Positions 37,612 to 49,162 of a DNA stretch of 61,941 nucleotides are shown here, piece after piece; position 1 is the first letter of the stretch, and each line of letters starts with the position of its first letter. The stretch spans positions 1 to 61,941 of the forward strand of contig NW_026570521.1 in NCBI RefSeq assembly GCF_019649055.1. Direction: 5' to 3'. The notes beneath the pieces were generated by a model. The model made no database searches and was not told the origin of the DNA. It was given only the letters and a program-made list of their open reading frames with translations. The stretch comes from Paramacrobiotus metropolitanus. Taxonomy: Eukaryota > Tardigrada > Eutardigrada > Parachela > Macrobiotidae. A program made the translations under genes and the position numbers.

Positions 37612-39603
37612 AGGAAAGCGTCGTCGACCCACTCATCCCGGAGCGGGGCGATGGCGACCAAGCCGGACAGGGAGGGCAGGAATAGGCCAACGGCCATTCC
37701 TGCATATCGGCCCTAGCAGTAGACCGGCATTGGCCTAGAAGTGGCCACTGCCCTAGAAGTGGGACCACCTCAGCTGAAACCGGACTTGAACACCATCATG
37801 GGTACAATCCAACGGTTGTTACCCTCGCCCAACAAACGTGGCTTACGGCCATGCATCATCTACCTCACCGGACCTTAATCCCTGGATCTTAACCGGATTC
37901 CCCGGATTGGCTTTGGCTTAGCGGCCTTAATCGGCCATCCCAGACCATCCGACGGAGTCCACCGGACTGAACTTGGCGCAAGGCCTGGTTCACCGGCATG
38001 GAAGAGATTCAGCGCCCACAAGGTGGCGACGGCCCGCATAGAAGGTGCGACGAGCCGTGGATCAGCCCTGGCCAGCATAGAAGTTGCGACAAGCCATGGC
38101 CAAGTCCTGGCCCATAAAAGTTGGACCAGGCAGGCTATTCGTCCAACGGACCATAAGTGGCTCACGAGTTTAGTTGCCATACCAGGCAACTGGGACAAGT
38201 GAGTTGTGGGAGCCACATAGAAATTGTGGTGCACCCACTTTGCATGCGACGTCCAACATCCTCACCACGGAACGCCCAGAGGCTCACCAAAAAGACGCAC
38301 CGCCCTGAGGCCGAATGAAGATGTTTCCAGTTAACAGACCGGCTCCTTTGTGGAAAACGCCTGCCGGCGCCCACAACTTAATTTTTTGGAAAATGGCCAG
38401 GCCAATCTGATGTTTTCGTCATAAACCACTTAATTTTGTTATGGCCACGGTCTCAGGGAGAACGTTCTGACAAGGTAGTTAACTCCGCCATACACCGTGG
38501 ACCGTCGAAAAAGCGACTAAGTCCATTTTGGCCCGCCAAACGGCGCGGCCAGCCGAAAAATGACTAAGTCCACATCGGAGCGCCAAACCCGGTCACACCG
38601 GACTTCCACGTCCAGCACCTGCCATGGACAAGCCCCATCACAATGGAACCTAAGATCCCGCCCAAGGCATATCAGATACCGAGGTTGGACCGCCCCAACG
38701 GGTTTGGTCCATCACACCACCTCGGTCCGGGACTTAGAAAATTTTTCCATTGTGGCTCTTCTCGACTTAGGAATTTTTGGACCGAGGTGCATGACCAAAC
38801 CGGCATGCACGACCAAATCGGTCCAAGTTAGAGACCCATGTGGGCCATCCAAACGGAATTGGTCCAGCATACCATTTTGGTCATTGGAGCATCACTCCAC
38901 CCCAGGTGCCTCATTCATTGGCCCTCATGAACCTCCCAACCGGTCTTGGTCCACCATACCGAACCAGGAAGGGGACAAACTGTCCTTGCAAAAGCAACAA
39001 TGCCTTCCATATTCCGCACCGCTTGATTTACTCCACTGGACCCCTGTAGACATCTCTGGGAACCGTCACTCCGGATTCACAGAACCTGGCCAATCCTAAC
39101 GGATAAAGCGGACTGTTGACTAAGACCCGTGTGGACAGAACCTAGCCTGTGGTAAACCTAGTCGGAATAAGCCATTTTTGTCTAGTTTTTTAACCATACC
39201 TGGTTTTTCTAGACATATTAACCAAAGAAATATATGTTTTTATTTAGCCAAATAACCAAAGAAATTGGCTTTGGGATCTCTAACTATGATCTTTTTATAA
39301 TTCTCACTGGAATTGTGATCTTTATTTCGATGTTTAACCATTGAGCCTTATAAAACTTTATTTTTTTACTTGTTTGACCAACCAAGCCTTCAAACCACAC
39401 TGGAACCCCCAGCAACCAGAGTGCACTCCAGATGTCGGCCGTTCGGTGCACTGCACCGCGGGTCTGGAGGCAGCGACCCTACCGGGTTCAGAGACAAAGT
39501 GGCATCCGGCCTTACTGGGTATTGGATCCTGGCACCCTACCGGGTTGGCTAGGGGCTGAGTCGGGAAGGTGCTCGCAGGAGCTCCCACTCCCGCCCAGAG
39601 GCA
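37612..39603 (+). other. 3' non-coding part of the LTR element
   Basis: About 2 kb without a long ORF. It carries recurring CCTAGAAGTGG/CATAGAAGTTG words. From about 39043 to the LTR it is closely related to 57319-57845. Purine-rich GTCGGGAAGG near 39.57 kb could be the polypurine tract. Confidence 0.6.
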
Positions 39604-39985
39604 TGTCAGAGACCGCTCACTCGAGGCGGAAGACACCTCTTGTGGCTTGCTCTGTCGCCCGCCCGCACATGGCCACGCCATTCGTGCCGCGTTATTAGGC
39701 TGCTTACTCAGCGTTCACTTTGTCTCGCTGACCAATCAGCGCATTGCTGCACTCTTTGGGTGCGTAGCCTAGCGCCTACGAGCGATTCCATGCTTTGCGG
39801 CATCAGCTGTTGCATACCTGCAGCACGCTGAATCATTATCACGATTCTTACGAGCTCGCTTGCAGCTACATTTTCCACAGTGATCCCGCACTGGTTTTTC
39901 TGTTGGTTTTTGTTGGTTGCTTTATTGTTACACAATAAAGGCTATTTGCTCCATTTTCCTTGTTCTGCTTCTGTGTCATCTGACA
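39604..39985 (+). repeat. 3' LTR
   Basis: About 382 bp, TGTCAGAGACC to TCATCTGACA, with AATAAA near 39940. It aligns with the other two LTRs but differs by many substitutions and indels in places where those two agree with each other. Confidence 0.85.
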
Positions 39986-39987
39986 AC

Positions 39988-40238
39988 GGTATCCGTTGCG
40001 GATTATTGGTGTATGTATCCGTTACGTGACAGCCGATTGGAGAGAAAATCAAAGAAAGACTAAAAAAATTGCGAGCTATAGTTGTCAAGAGTCAACGAAA
40101 GCGCGAGTTTGTTTTTGTAGTTTATCACATTTAATTCGTTACCCGAACTGTTTTCGTGCAAAGTTGCTTACTATCTTAGACAATTTTAATGTCGTGTGAA
40201 AGAAATTACCTGCCGAAGTGCGAATCAGTTATTACAGC
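39988..40238 (+). repeat. Dispersed repeat, partner of 6674-6961
   Basis: Direct-orientation copy of the repeat found inverted at 6674-6961. It starts within two bases of the LTR end and lacks the 12-bp-arm palindrome. Confidence 0.75.
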
Positions 40239-40242
40239 TTGG

Positions 40243-40322
40243 TTGGCCACTTGAAGGTATATCAGCTTGGCCACTTGAAGGTATGTCGCCCATTGACTTA
40301 ACACAGGTGGCCACTTGAAGGT
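40243..40322 (+). repeat. Three copies of TTGGCCACTTGAAGGT
   Basis: Near-identical 16-18-bp words at 40243-40260, 40267-40284 and 40307-40322, with unequal spacing. Confidence 0.8.
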
Positions 40323-40771
40323 CTCTACGGGTAGATTTAACACGAATCCTGTTTTTGCGATCAGTAATAATTTTGCAGAAAAAATACCGATATTAGGTTT
40401 TTTAAATTGCTGTTGCTGCTGCTGTTAAATTGCTGTTGCTGTTTGTAAGTTTAGGAAAATTAACTGCATGTTGGCAGTTTTATGGTTCTTGACATAATGA
40501 AAGTGGCGAAGTTTTTTTCACGATACGTACACGGTACGAAAGAGTCTCTACAAAGGTTCCGGTTGGCGCATGTGAAGTACGTGGATTATTTATTTAACGG
40601 TACTTACCTAAGCTTTTGAAATTATAATTTCCATCCGCAAAAAAATAAAGTTCAAATTTCGCACAATTAGTAGGTCATGCATTCAACGGCGGCAATCATG
40701 CAAGGCATTCAATGCCACCGGCCGCAGTGACACTTATTGCTAGCACGCCGAATGTTGGCTGTTTGATTAGC
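40323..40771. other. Gene-free stretch
   Basis: AT-rich spacer with a short CTG-rich run (TGCTGTTGCTGCTGCTGTT near 40.41-40.44 kb). No gene recognised. Confidence 0.35.
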
Positions 40772-40875
40772 GGGTATCCGCCACCTAGCCAGGACCATGG
40801 CTCATAAGGTTTCTATCGATCAAAGTACTTGATAGTTTTGTCATGGCGGCACCATAATCTGGGTGGCGGACACTC
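40772..40875. mobile_element. MITE-like element, copy 2 of the GGTGTCCGCCACC family
   Basis: Inverted ends GGGTATCCGCCACC (40772-40785) and GGGTGGCGGACACTC (40861-40875) around about 75 bp. Confidence 0.6.
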
Positions 40876-42097
40876 TGTTAAATGATACCACTGCACAGAG
40901 GTGAATCAGTGAGCTGTTAGTGGACGTCAGTAAACTTAAAAAACCTACGGAAGGTCCATACATAATAAAACAGGATGGTGACTAAAAATAGCCTGTCATG
41001 GTGTGATCTAACACGCCATAAGTTCCGACTCTCATGTCAAGCTGTAGTAAACATATTTTGTCATGTCCACTTTATATCGCAGCATCATGCGCAACGGCAG
41101 TGGAATACCGATGCGCTTGATGAGATCTTTGCTATACGAGGCGTGTGTCCTTTGCTTAGATAGAGCACATTTGCTATCCATAAGGCACATTTCTGTGTGG
41201 TACACGTTTTCCTACTTCGGGTTAGAGCAGCTGCTGATAAAAGTTTTACCATGCTTTCGTAAATCTCGCAGCAACAATCAACTGTGCTAGTCTGTGCATT
41301 CCGCAGCACATAAAGTAGGAAATTAAAATAATCTAACCACGGCAACCTTGCATGTTCGTGCTGGATAGGATACACATGGCATACGGATTTTAGATTATGT
41401 ATGATTGCTCAAACACATAATGCAGTACTGTATACAGATTTGAAGTAAGGAAATAATTTTGGTAACTAAAACAAGAAAACTTGAATTAACTGTAAATCCA
41501 TCTGCAAGCACGTGCGCAAACACTAGTTGCTGGTAAAAATGTAAACTATTCAGCTGCAAGAAATCCTTAACCGGTGCAGCATGCGCAAATTTTGGTAACT
41601 GTCGAAGGAACGCGTCAGTATTGTGAAAGTGAAACTATCGAATTATGTGCCTGGGGCGAAGGTGAAACTACAATTGGTGTCCAGACTGTACTTTTCTCAG
41701 TTGGTGTAGTACTCTGTATTTATATGGCACGTGCAATCCCGCTGTTACGGCACGCTTCTGTTTTTAATCCTCAATTGCAATTAATTATTAATGTCTTGAA
41801 GTGTAATTGACATGTTATAATCTGGCCATTCCAAGATGCTGCGATAACTACTCAAAGTTATTCTGTATTGCGCACCATATTCCCAAGATAGGCATCACGT
41901 ACTGATTGTCGAAACGTGGACAAAGTAACTTACCTACCATAGGGCAGCAAATCAAGTACTGCTCCTCTGGATCTTCGACGCAATTGTTTTGCAGCTTCGA
42001 ATTCAGTGTTTACACCAGTTTTTGTATTTATGGACAAATTTCATGTTTCGAGCGGTGCAAACGACAGATTCGCTGCACATTACTATCCACAGTAATC
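40876..42097. other. Gene-free stretch
   Basis: About 1.2 kb between two MITE copies. Short ORFs only; none has recognisable features. Confidence 0.35.
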
Positions 42098-42201
42098 GGG
42101 GTGTCCGACACCCGGAATATGGTTTGCACTGGCAATATTAGTCATTACGTTGATCGACTGGGAACCGTAAAACAGTGGTTCCGATCGGGTGGCGGACACC
42201 C
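42098..42201. mobile_element. MITE-like element, copy 3 of the GGTGTCCGCCACC family
   Basis: Inverted ends GGGTGTCCGACACCCGG (42098-42114) and CGGGTGGCGGACACCC (42186-42201). A lone end (TAGGTGGCGGACACC) follows at 42325-42339. Confidence 0.65.
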
Positions 42202-42666
42202 ACACTACCGAACACACAGGTGATCATCGAGCCCTTATTCCAGCGCCGTAAATTTATTACGTACCGGTCAGCACATAACATTCAAACACAATTGTACAAC
42301 AAACACTAACGTAGACTACTATGTAGGTGGCGGACACCAGCTTAATCAAACAGCCGACATTGCCGTACTGATTCTTAGTTATGCCGTGGGGCGTGCCCGT
42401 TTCGGTAACTGCTACCGCAAAGGCACCGGCGCTCCAGCCAATCAGTCCCTGTATTATCAGGCTCTACCGCAGACCGACGCCTCCCGGCGCATCCAGGAGC
42501 TTAGCTTCAACGTCGGTCCGCTAGGTTTCGCCGGACAGAATTTCCTGTGCAGTAGTGTCCGTCTTGAGCCGCGGCCCTGCGCCTAACTGCCGGGCGTCGA
42601 TATGTATCAAGTGTAGTGTCTGTGTCGGAGCGACCTGTGCAATGTGGACCTGGGAGTGTGGGAGCC

Positions 42667-43035
42667 ATGCCACCGCCAGCCGCGCCGGATGCGGATAGAG
42701 ATCCGCTCATCGTGGACCTGTTTCAGCGGTCCAATGCCACTCCATCGCAGCTCATCTCCGTGAGGACGCCCAGCAACACAACGGCCAACGCCACTAGCAC
42801 CGGGGAGAACTACGAGTGTGGGATACATCCTGACAGCGAAGACTGTCGGAACGCCACATCGGACGCAAAGTCGCTAGCAGCACGCAATCATCGCCCGCTT
42901 TCTATTATGCAAGCGGTTCACGGATTTCTATGGTTGTTTTGGACGGGAACTTCGGACTGTGGTCTGCCGAAATCTTTGATTAGTTGCTGGCTTCCAGCTA
43001 ATTATCGGTTGCTGTCTTTGGCTAGAGCAAGCTGA
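42667..43035 (+). CDS. Candidate first exon of a secreted or membrane protein
   Basis: An ATG in good context (GGAGCCATGCC) opens about 75 residues containing several N-glycosylation sequons (NAT, NTT, NAT, NAT) and three Cys in ECGIHPDSEDC. This resembles the extracellular N-terminus of a receptor. Sequence before and after the ATG is GC-rich, unlike its AT-rich surroundings. The remaining frame to the stop at 43035 is less convincing, so a donor probably lies before it; no downstream exon is identified. Confidence 0.35.
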   Translation: MPPPAAPDADRDPLIVDLFQRSNATPSQLISVRTPSNTTANATSTGENYECGIHPDSEDCRNATSDAKSLAARNHRPLSIMQAVHGFLWLFWTGTSDCGLPKSLISCWLPANYRLLSLARAS

Positions 43036-44858
43036 TCAAGTGCATTTCTCCTGGTAGTCAGGGGCCAAGGCGCGAATTCATCTAACGTTTGCATTATATT
43101 CTATTCTGTCTGTGGTAGACTGTGCATAACTGGTCAACTGGAGGAGACGGATGTCGAAAGCAAGAATCAAAGAATAACATTCGATCAAGCAAATTGTTCC
43201 CGTTGCAGTGGCTTTGACTTTAGAATAAAAAACATTTTTAGAAAAATTGTGATAAAATAATAATTATTATATCAACATGTAGAGCCCAAGGGTAGTCATC
43301 GCAGTGAACGTTAACCGCGTTTCTGTAACAGCTTGAGTTTTTAATTGACCGTGTCTGCAAATCTCGATAAGGAGTGATTCCTTGTATTTGCAGACGTGCA
43401 TTAAATCCTTAATCCTATCCTAGCACCCGCAAATCATACTATTACAGTACAGTACAGTACCAGCTTTCTATCACCTTAATCTCAGATGAACGACCAAGTC
43501 GTTGACCTGAGAATCAGAAAAGGTTTTGCAGATATACAAGCTGCGAGTCTGCGACGTCCCAGTCAAATTTACGTAATGAAAAGCGGAAGTTGATTCTATA
43601 ATTACGATCGAGATAGTAAATACAGTAACGTGAAATACCACTGTGTCGGCGAAGGACCATGACCGAGCGAAACGGAACAACATAACTACAGGGTGGTCAC
43701 GCCAAGTGTGGGCAGTTGCATAAAATAAATTATAAAATAGTTCTGTTGATCGTTTCGCTTTTACGTTCTTAACATTGTTTGTGTAACTTTTTATTACGAA
43801 TCCAGAAATGTTAGAACCGGTACGTTCCGGAATGCCAGTAGCGAGCCAAGCGGATATTTAGGGGATGGGGTGGTGGTCGGATTTTTGGCGCTTATAACTG
43901 TCCCTATAAACAATTCACCGACAGATATTTTTCCGTGAATCTTTTTGCAGACTATTAAGGGACCCAAAAGGTGTTCGCTACAATCTAGCAACAAAATCGT
44001 ACTCTACCCGTACCCGCGGTAGCCACGAAATTAATTGTCTTTCCCATAGACTTGTATGTTATAACGCACCTTAAGAACAATGGGGCTGCCTAGCGCACAT
44101 AATGTGGTAATCTCGAAGTGATACTTTCCATGCATGAGACATGGGTAACATCGTACAAATTTAACATTTTAACTAAAATCTATCGCGCAGGCGGGGAGAT
44201 AGTTGTGCCGAATAAGTGGAACAAAAAACCGACAAAGCTGGAGATAAAAAAAAGTTGTAGCTGTTGTTTGATCTTCTGGAGACGGAATATCCTGAGATTG
44301 TTGTGATGATAAAAAAACTTTAATTGACGCTCAGGGTCTCATGAAGGAGATTTTTTCAAAAACATTCACATAAGGCACCCTGCGACTGTACGGCGAGCAA
44401 GCAAAAGAGGTTACCCTCAGATTTTCGGGTGTCTACAGTCAGACTGCAAAGGTCACAAACGCCTGATTGAAATCGGCTGGGGTATAGACTGATTCGTGGA
44501 AGGACTGAATGGCAAACAGGTTAGTGCTATTGCTTGTAGGCTAAAACATCGACAGAATATTTTAGCAAATTTTTTAATCGGCAGGAACAAACAGGTTCGA
44601 TGGGCCGAACCACTTTTGTCAGCTGGTCTGTTCTAGTTTTTCTTCAACTATAATCCAGAGAACGCTCCACTAATCGTAAGCATTCTTTCTCGTCAAAATT
44701 TGAACAGGTGTAGCTTGATTTAGGTCGGGTAAAATCTCGAAAGGTCAATTTTCAGATGGACAAATCCATGAAACATGTTCCCCGGGTTTGATTGGACTGT
44801 CCTCATACGCCAGCAAAGTGGTCGTTGAAATGAAAAAGGTTAATGGTGAATAGCATTT
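43036..44858. other. Gene-free stretch
   Basis: About 1.8 kb of AT-rich DNA. Only simple (CAGTA)n near 43.45 kb. If 42667 is a real first exon, this could be intron. Confidence 0.35.
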
Positions 44859-44979
44859 CTATAAACACACTCGATGTTTCCAGCGCAACCACCTACCAAG
44901 ATCTTCCACGCCTCTGGTCCCAGCCGGCGCCACAGTTGGCGCATAATGCGTCAGTGAAAACAAAGGCAAGCTGCCGATG

Positions 44980-45447
44980 TTGTTCGCTTTCATAGTCGTA
45001 GTTGTCACTGTCGCAGGCGACGCATCCAACGTAGTGTCCCTCGTTATCGGCAGAATGGTACTGCCAGTATCGTTGGCTTTCACAGTCGCAGTAGTCACTG
45101 TCGCAGGCGACGCATCCAACGTAGTGTCCATGGCTATCGGCAGAATGATACTGCCAATATCGTTGGCTTTCACAGTCGCAGTAGTCACTGTCGCAGGCGA
45201 CGCATCCAACGTCGTGTCCATCGTTATCGGCAGAATGGTACTGCAAGTATCGTTGGCTTTCATAGCCGCAGTAGTCACTGTCGCAGGCGACGCATCCAAC
45301 GTAGTGCCCATGGATATCGGTTGAATGGTACTGCCAGTATCGTTGGCTTTCATAGTCGCAGTAGTCACTATCGGAGGCGACGCATCCAACGCAGTGTCCA
45401 TGGATATCGGCAGAATGGTACTGCCAGTATCGTTGGCTTTCATAGTC
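44980..45447 (-). repeat. 90-bp tandem repeat array A
   Basis: Five units with a 90-bp period, 85-97% similar by eye, recognisable by CAGGCGACGCATCCAACG. Same orientation as array B. Confidence 0.95.
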
Positions 45448-46209
45448 GGCAGGGGATAAAAGGTGGCAGTGGCACCTGCCACTGGCAACTGCCACTGGCA
45501 GTGGCAGTTACCACTACGCGTTCTGGCAAGCGATAAAACGTGGCAACTGCCGGAATTTTGAAACGTGATGGTTCTGCCATCCAACGATAATCTTTTTGTA
45601 AAGTACCTAAAAAATTCAGAATGAAGTAGGTCGCTTCTATACGATTAACCTCTTGCCACTTAAGCGTGACATCGTAAGAGCAGTTCCTACTGTACGCCTC
45701 CTAATGCCCTGAGCGCAGGAACACTTTTAAATACCAAGTGTCCCAGAAAACACCGCGTTAATCTTCGACGTCATAATCATCATTAAACGGCGCCTGCTAT
45801 CGGGGCCTCATGGTAGAAGCAGGGAATCCCAAAAACTGGCCGTTCAGTACTCACGCAGCGAACAACGGCGATCTGCACGAATCGAATAATTTGGGAGGAC
45901 CTAATGGATAAATGAATGATCAACTGTATCGCTTCCAGTTCCAAATAAACACGGCTTACATCAAATATGTTTAATAAACTATACGAAAACCAGCGAACTT
46001 GTAGTGTGCTTCGCTAAGGCACATGACAATGCCTCGGATGCGGATTGCTTCAAGCACATGAAGTTGTTGGTGCAAGCAACATCTCAAAAAAGCTTTTATA
46101 ATTATCGAAAAATTGTCTAAATCTAAGAATTTGTAATTTAAAATCAAATAATCAAAGGCTCAACCAGAGCCACTGTTGTGTCGAACGCTGTTGTACAGAA
46201 AATCAAGCG

Positions 46210-46490
46210 CTTATTGTTCAATTATGAATGAGACGGGACATGACGGCGGCGTCAACCGATTTAGAAACAACGGCGGTCGCACTGACATTTCGCAGCGGAC
46301 AACAAGTCGCAGGCCTTTTGGTCGCAGACATATCACCGCAAGGCCATCTCGTTTCGCGACGTTTCGTCGAAGGACATTTCGTCGGTAGGACTTTACGCCG
46401 CGAGGCTTTCCGTCACATAGCCGTTTCGACGCAAAAAAATTTCGTCGCAAGGGCATCTCGACGAAGCGACATTTCGCCCATCAGATAAAC
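46210..46490 (+). repeat. Subterminal cluster of ACATTTCG / TTTCGTCG words
   Basis: Many short GACATTTCG and TTTCGTCG motifs in plus orientation. A matching cluster in the opposite orientation (GCGAAATGTC, AAAGTCGC) lies at 46870-47080. Together they give the element's interior an inverted organisation. Confidence 0.6.
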
Positions 46491-46555
46491 GATTTACTAA
46501 GCTGACTAACAAGTCAGCAAAGAGAAAACTGGAAATCAAAACCAAATGAACAACC

Positions 46556-46790
46556 TAAGAAAACCTAAAACCTAAGGAACCTAAGGAACCTAAGGAACCT
46601 AAGAAACCAAAGAAACCTAAGGAACCTAAGAAACCAAAGAAACCTGAGAAACCAAAGAAACCTAGGAAACCCAAGAAATCTGAAAAACCTAAGAAACCTA
46701 AGAAACCTAAGAAATCAAAGAAATCAAAGAAACTAAAGAAAACCTAAGAAAAACCTAAGAAGAAATAAGGCATCTTAAGAAAATCTGAGA
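46556..46790 (+). repeat. AACCTAAGAA minisatellite
   Basis: About 20 imperfect 9-10-bp units (CCTAAGGAA, CCAAAGAAA, CCTAAGAAA) inside the MULE-like element. Confidence 0.9.
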
Positions 46791-47581
46791 AATATTAAGA
46801 AACTTAAGAAAAATAAGAACAAACATTAAAAAAAATTAAAAAACTAGTGAGAATTAAACGCGGGTAATTATTTTGCGGTAATCAGTCGCATCGTTCGAAA
46901 AGTCCCAAGACGAATTGTCCGCGACCAGACGTCTTGCGTCAAAATGTCGCAAAGGTAAAATGTCTCAAAGTATAAAGTCCCAAACCGAAGTGTCCTAGCG
47001 TCCGAATATCCGGCGACGAAATGTCTTCGCGGCGAAAAGTCGCGCGTCGAATTTGAGTGCGGCGAAATGTCACACTCCCAATCGTCCGGGTGCGCAACAG
47101 GCACCTTATGCTCAGAACCGTCAATGTTCGGTAGCACCTTGTCGTGCCTGCGGATATCGTAGCCGACGGCATATACATTTCTCTGTTTCGTTCTTTAAAG
47201 CATTTTCATCGTATTCGGAGATATGATGGATGAACAATCTGCAGGCACTGATTTTCCGAGCGCTGTTAGAAACTGCTCTTAGTAATTTTCTGGGGGTTCT
47301 TAAGTTCAAACGTGCAGGAGTATTGAAATGATTTCGTCGACTGGCAGAATTATGATGAAATCGCACCCGGACAACTAGAAGTGTGACATGTCGCCACACT
47401 CAAACTGCAGCCATCAATGGAATTGGAAAGGTAGTGGCAGCGATTAATGTATAGCCATATGTAGGCACTAGGCAGTTGCCAGTTTCCACGTTTTATCGCT
47501 TGCCAGAACGCGCAGTGGCAACTGCCACTGCCGGTGGCAGTTGGCAGTGGCACCTGCCACTGCCACCTTTTATCCCCTGCC

Positions 47582-48120
47582 TTCATAGTCGCAGTAGTCA
47601 CTGTCGCAGGCGACGCATCCAACGTAGTGTCCATGGTTTTAGGTAGAATGGTACTGCCAGTATCGTTGGCTTTCACAGTCGCAGTAGTCACTGTCGCAGG
47701 CGACGCATCCAACGTAGTGTCCATGGCTATCGGCAGAATGATACTGCCAATATCGTTGGCTTTCACAGTCGCAGTAGTCACTGTCGCAGGCGACGCATCC
47801 AACGTCGTGTCCATGGTTATCGGCAGGATGGTACTGCCAGTATCGTTGGCTTTCATAGTCGCAGTAGTCACTGTCGCAGGCGACGCATCCAACGTAGTGT
47901 CTGTGGTTATCGGTAGAATGGTACTGCCAGTATCGTTGGCTTTCATAGTCGCAGTAGTCAGTGTCGCAGGCGACGCATCTAACATAGTATCCATGTTCAT
48001 CGGCAGAATGGTACTGCCAGTATCGGTGGCTTTCACAGTCGCAGTAGTCATTGTCGCAGGCGACGCATTCAACGTAGTGTCCTTGGTTGTCGGTAGAATG
48101 GTACTGCCAGTATCACTTAT
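47582..48120 (-). repeat. 90-bp tandem repeat array B
   Basis: Six 90-bp units of the same family as array A. The unit nearest the membrane-anchor end is most diverged. Confidence 0.95.
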
Positions 48121-48360
48121 GGCAACGTTATGTGGTGTCTCCAGTGGGGTCAACAGTGAGATGCGCCATATCACGACTACGAAGGCTGTTGTCACTACGA
48201 GTGACATTAAGACAATGGCCAGGACATTGCCGCTTAGGAGCCGACGGCGATCCATAATTCCACGGGTTGATGTTAAGAGACTATGACGTATATGCATTTT
48301 ACATGCCGGTGGGATGTTTGTCAACAGATAAACGATGTGCCAGCAATGGCTTGATCCCAT

Positions 48361-49162
48361 ATCCTTGCTTGTGCTGGTGTGGTCGTGCGTAACGCGTCTG
48401 CACTGTGCAGCGCTACGTTAACCTTTACATGCTTTGAGTTTTCGGCATGAGTGAATAGATTGTGTAACAATGTAACATGGTGTGCATACATGGTCCGCTG
48501 CCAGTCAGATTTTGCACAATAACGAATACATTTTATTGACCAGCCGTCTTAAAGTGAACGGAATGACATCGCCAAGCAGCATAAAATAATATCGTTTGAT
48601 TAGGCAGCGCCGGGCAGAGTGCCGCCGCAAGCTTTTCGAAACAGATTTTCGATAACCTCTACCTACAGACGACGCATAAAACACGCAGGGCCTACGTCCA
48701 GCTGGGCCGGCGATACCTCGAGCCCGTAATGGGGTGCGCGCCGACTTCGCTCTACAGCGTGCCGTGACGCCGTGACAAAGATGTTGACGCGGGCAGCTGG
48801 CTGCTCTTGCTCACGGAAGCACCGTTTGTGGTCCTCTTTAGCCACCAACTGAAAGGTCAAGTACGAAGTTCTTGACCTGTACTGTACAGAGTACTACCAG
48901 CCAGGATATATTCAAGATCAGCGTGGATTGCTTATCAAGCGGCCCACAAGACCAATAATGACTGTTTTGAGCTGGCGGTAATGCTCAAGTAAGGAAAGGT
49001 CACAACCATCAGTCCACGGCACACGACAGTACGGCTCACAATTCATTTCAAAATTCACACACAGTTAATAAATTAATTTGACCTCACGTTAGATGGAGAT
49101 TTCAACAATAAATTAATAATATTTATCTGTACTACTAAAAAACTACTACTGATAAAAAATTT
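48361..49162. other. Gene-free stretch
   Basis: Upstream side of the repeat-protein gene. It would include its promoter if that gene is real. Nothing else is recognisable. Confidence 0.3.

Larger units (their letters stand above)
26283..39985 (+). mobile_element. Giant (about 13.7 kb) defective Ty3/gypsy-like LTR element with a large 3' coding region
   Basis: Bounded by LTR copies, with pol remnants in sense orientation (RT connection, RNase H, integrase). A very long coding-like region (about 29.4-37.6 kb) lies downstream of integrase, where such elements normally have little or a single env-like ORF. Gag, protease and the YXDD half of RT are missing between the primer-binding site and 26.95 kb. 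No target duplication is apparent at the outer edges, and the two LTRs are clearly diverged, so the interval may be a composite of two related insertions. Confidence 0.75.
45448..47581. mobile_element. MULE-like non-autonomous DNA transposon, 2.13 kb
   Basis: Terminal inverted repeats of about 105 bp (ends GGCAGGGGATAAAAGGTGG), at 45448-45553 and 47470-47581, roughly 85-90% identical. The 9-bp sequence TTCATAGTC is duplicated directly at both edges (45439-45447 and 47582-47590). Long TIRs plus 9-bp duplications fit Mutator-like elements. The interior has no transposase: it contains a short tandem array and two clusters of GACATTTCG/CGAAATGTC words. The TIRs themselves are built from CAGTGGCA/TGCCACTG palindromes. 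Confidence 0.75.
44859..48255 (-). pseudogene. Type II membrane protein with 30-residue Ser/Thr-rich repeats, split by a transposon
   Basis: Minus strand. From ATG 48255 the protein starts MDRRRLLSGNVLA, followed by a hydrophobic span of about 22 residues (VLMSLVVTTAFVVVIW), a signal-anchor arrangement. Six 30-residue repeats (consensus around KANDTGSTILPI, DTTLDASPATVTTAT) follow up to 47582. After the inserted element (45448-47581) five more repeats continue from 45447 and the frame ends at 44859. Thr/Ser richness suggests an O-glycosylated, mucin-like ectodomain. The plus strand is also open across the arrays because the 90-bp period is a multiple of three; the membrane anchor and composition favour the minus strand. 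An in-frame ATG further upstream (48360) is possible. Confidence 0.5.

Noticed and set aside
26275-39990. Target-site duplication for the giant LTR element
   Set aside because: Sequence left of 26283 (TTTGTAT) and right of 39985 (ACGGTAT) does not give a convincing 4-6-bp direct match.
44980-48120. CRISPR-like array of regular repeats
   Set aside because: Units are contiguous 90-bp tandem copies without unique spacers, in a eukaryotic context and with coding potential.
47534-48286. Plus-strand 250-codon ORF across the 90-bp array
   Set aside because: It is open only because the 90-bp period preserves frame on both strands. It is a monotonous hydrophobic repeat, whereas the minus strand has a start, a signal anchor and a Ser/Thr-rich ectodomain.
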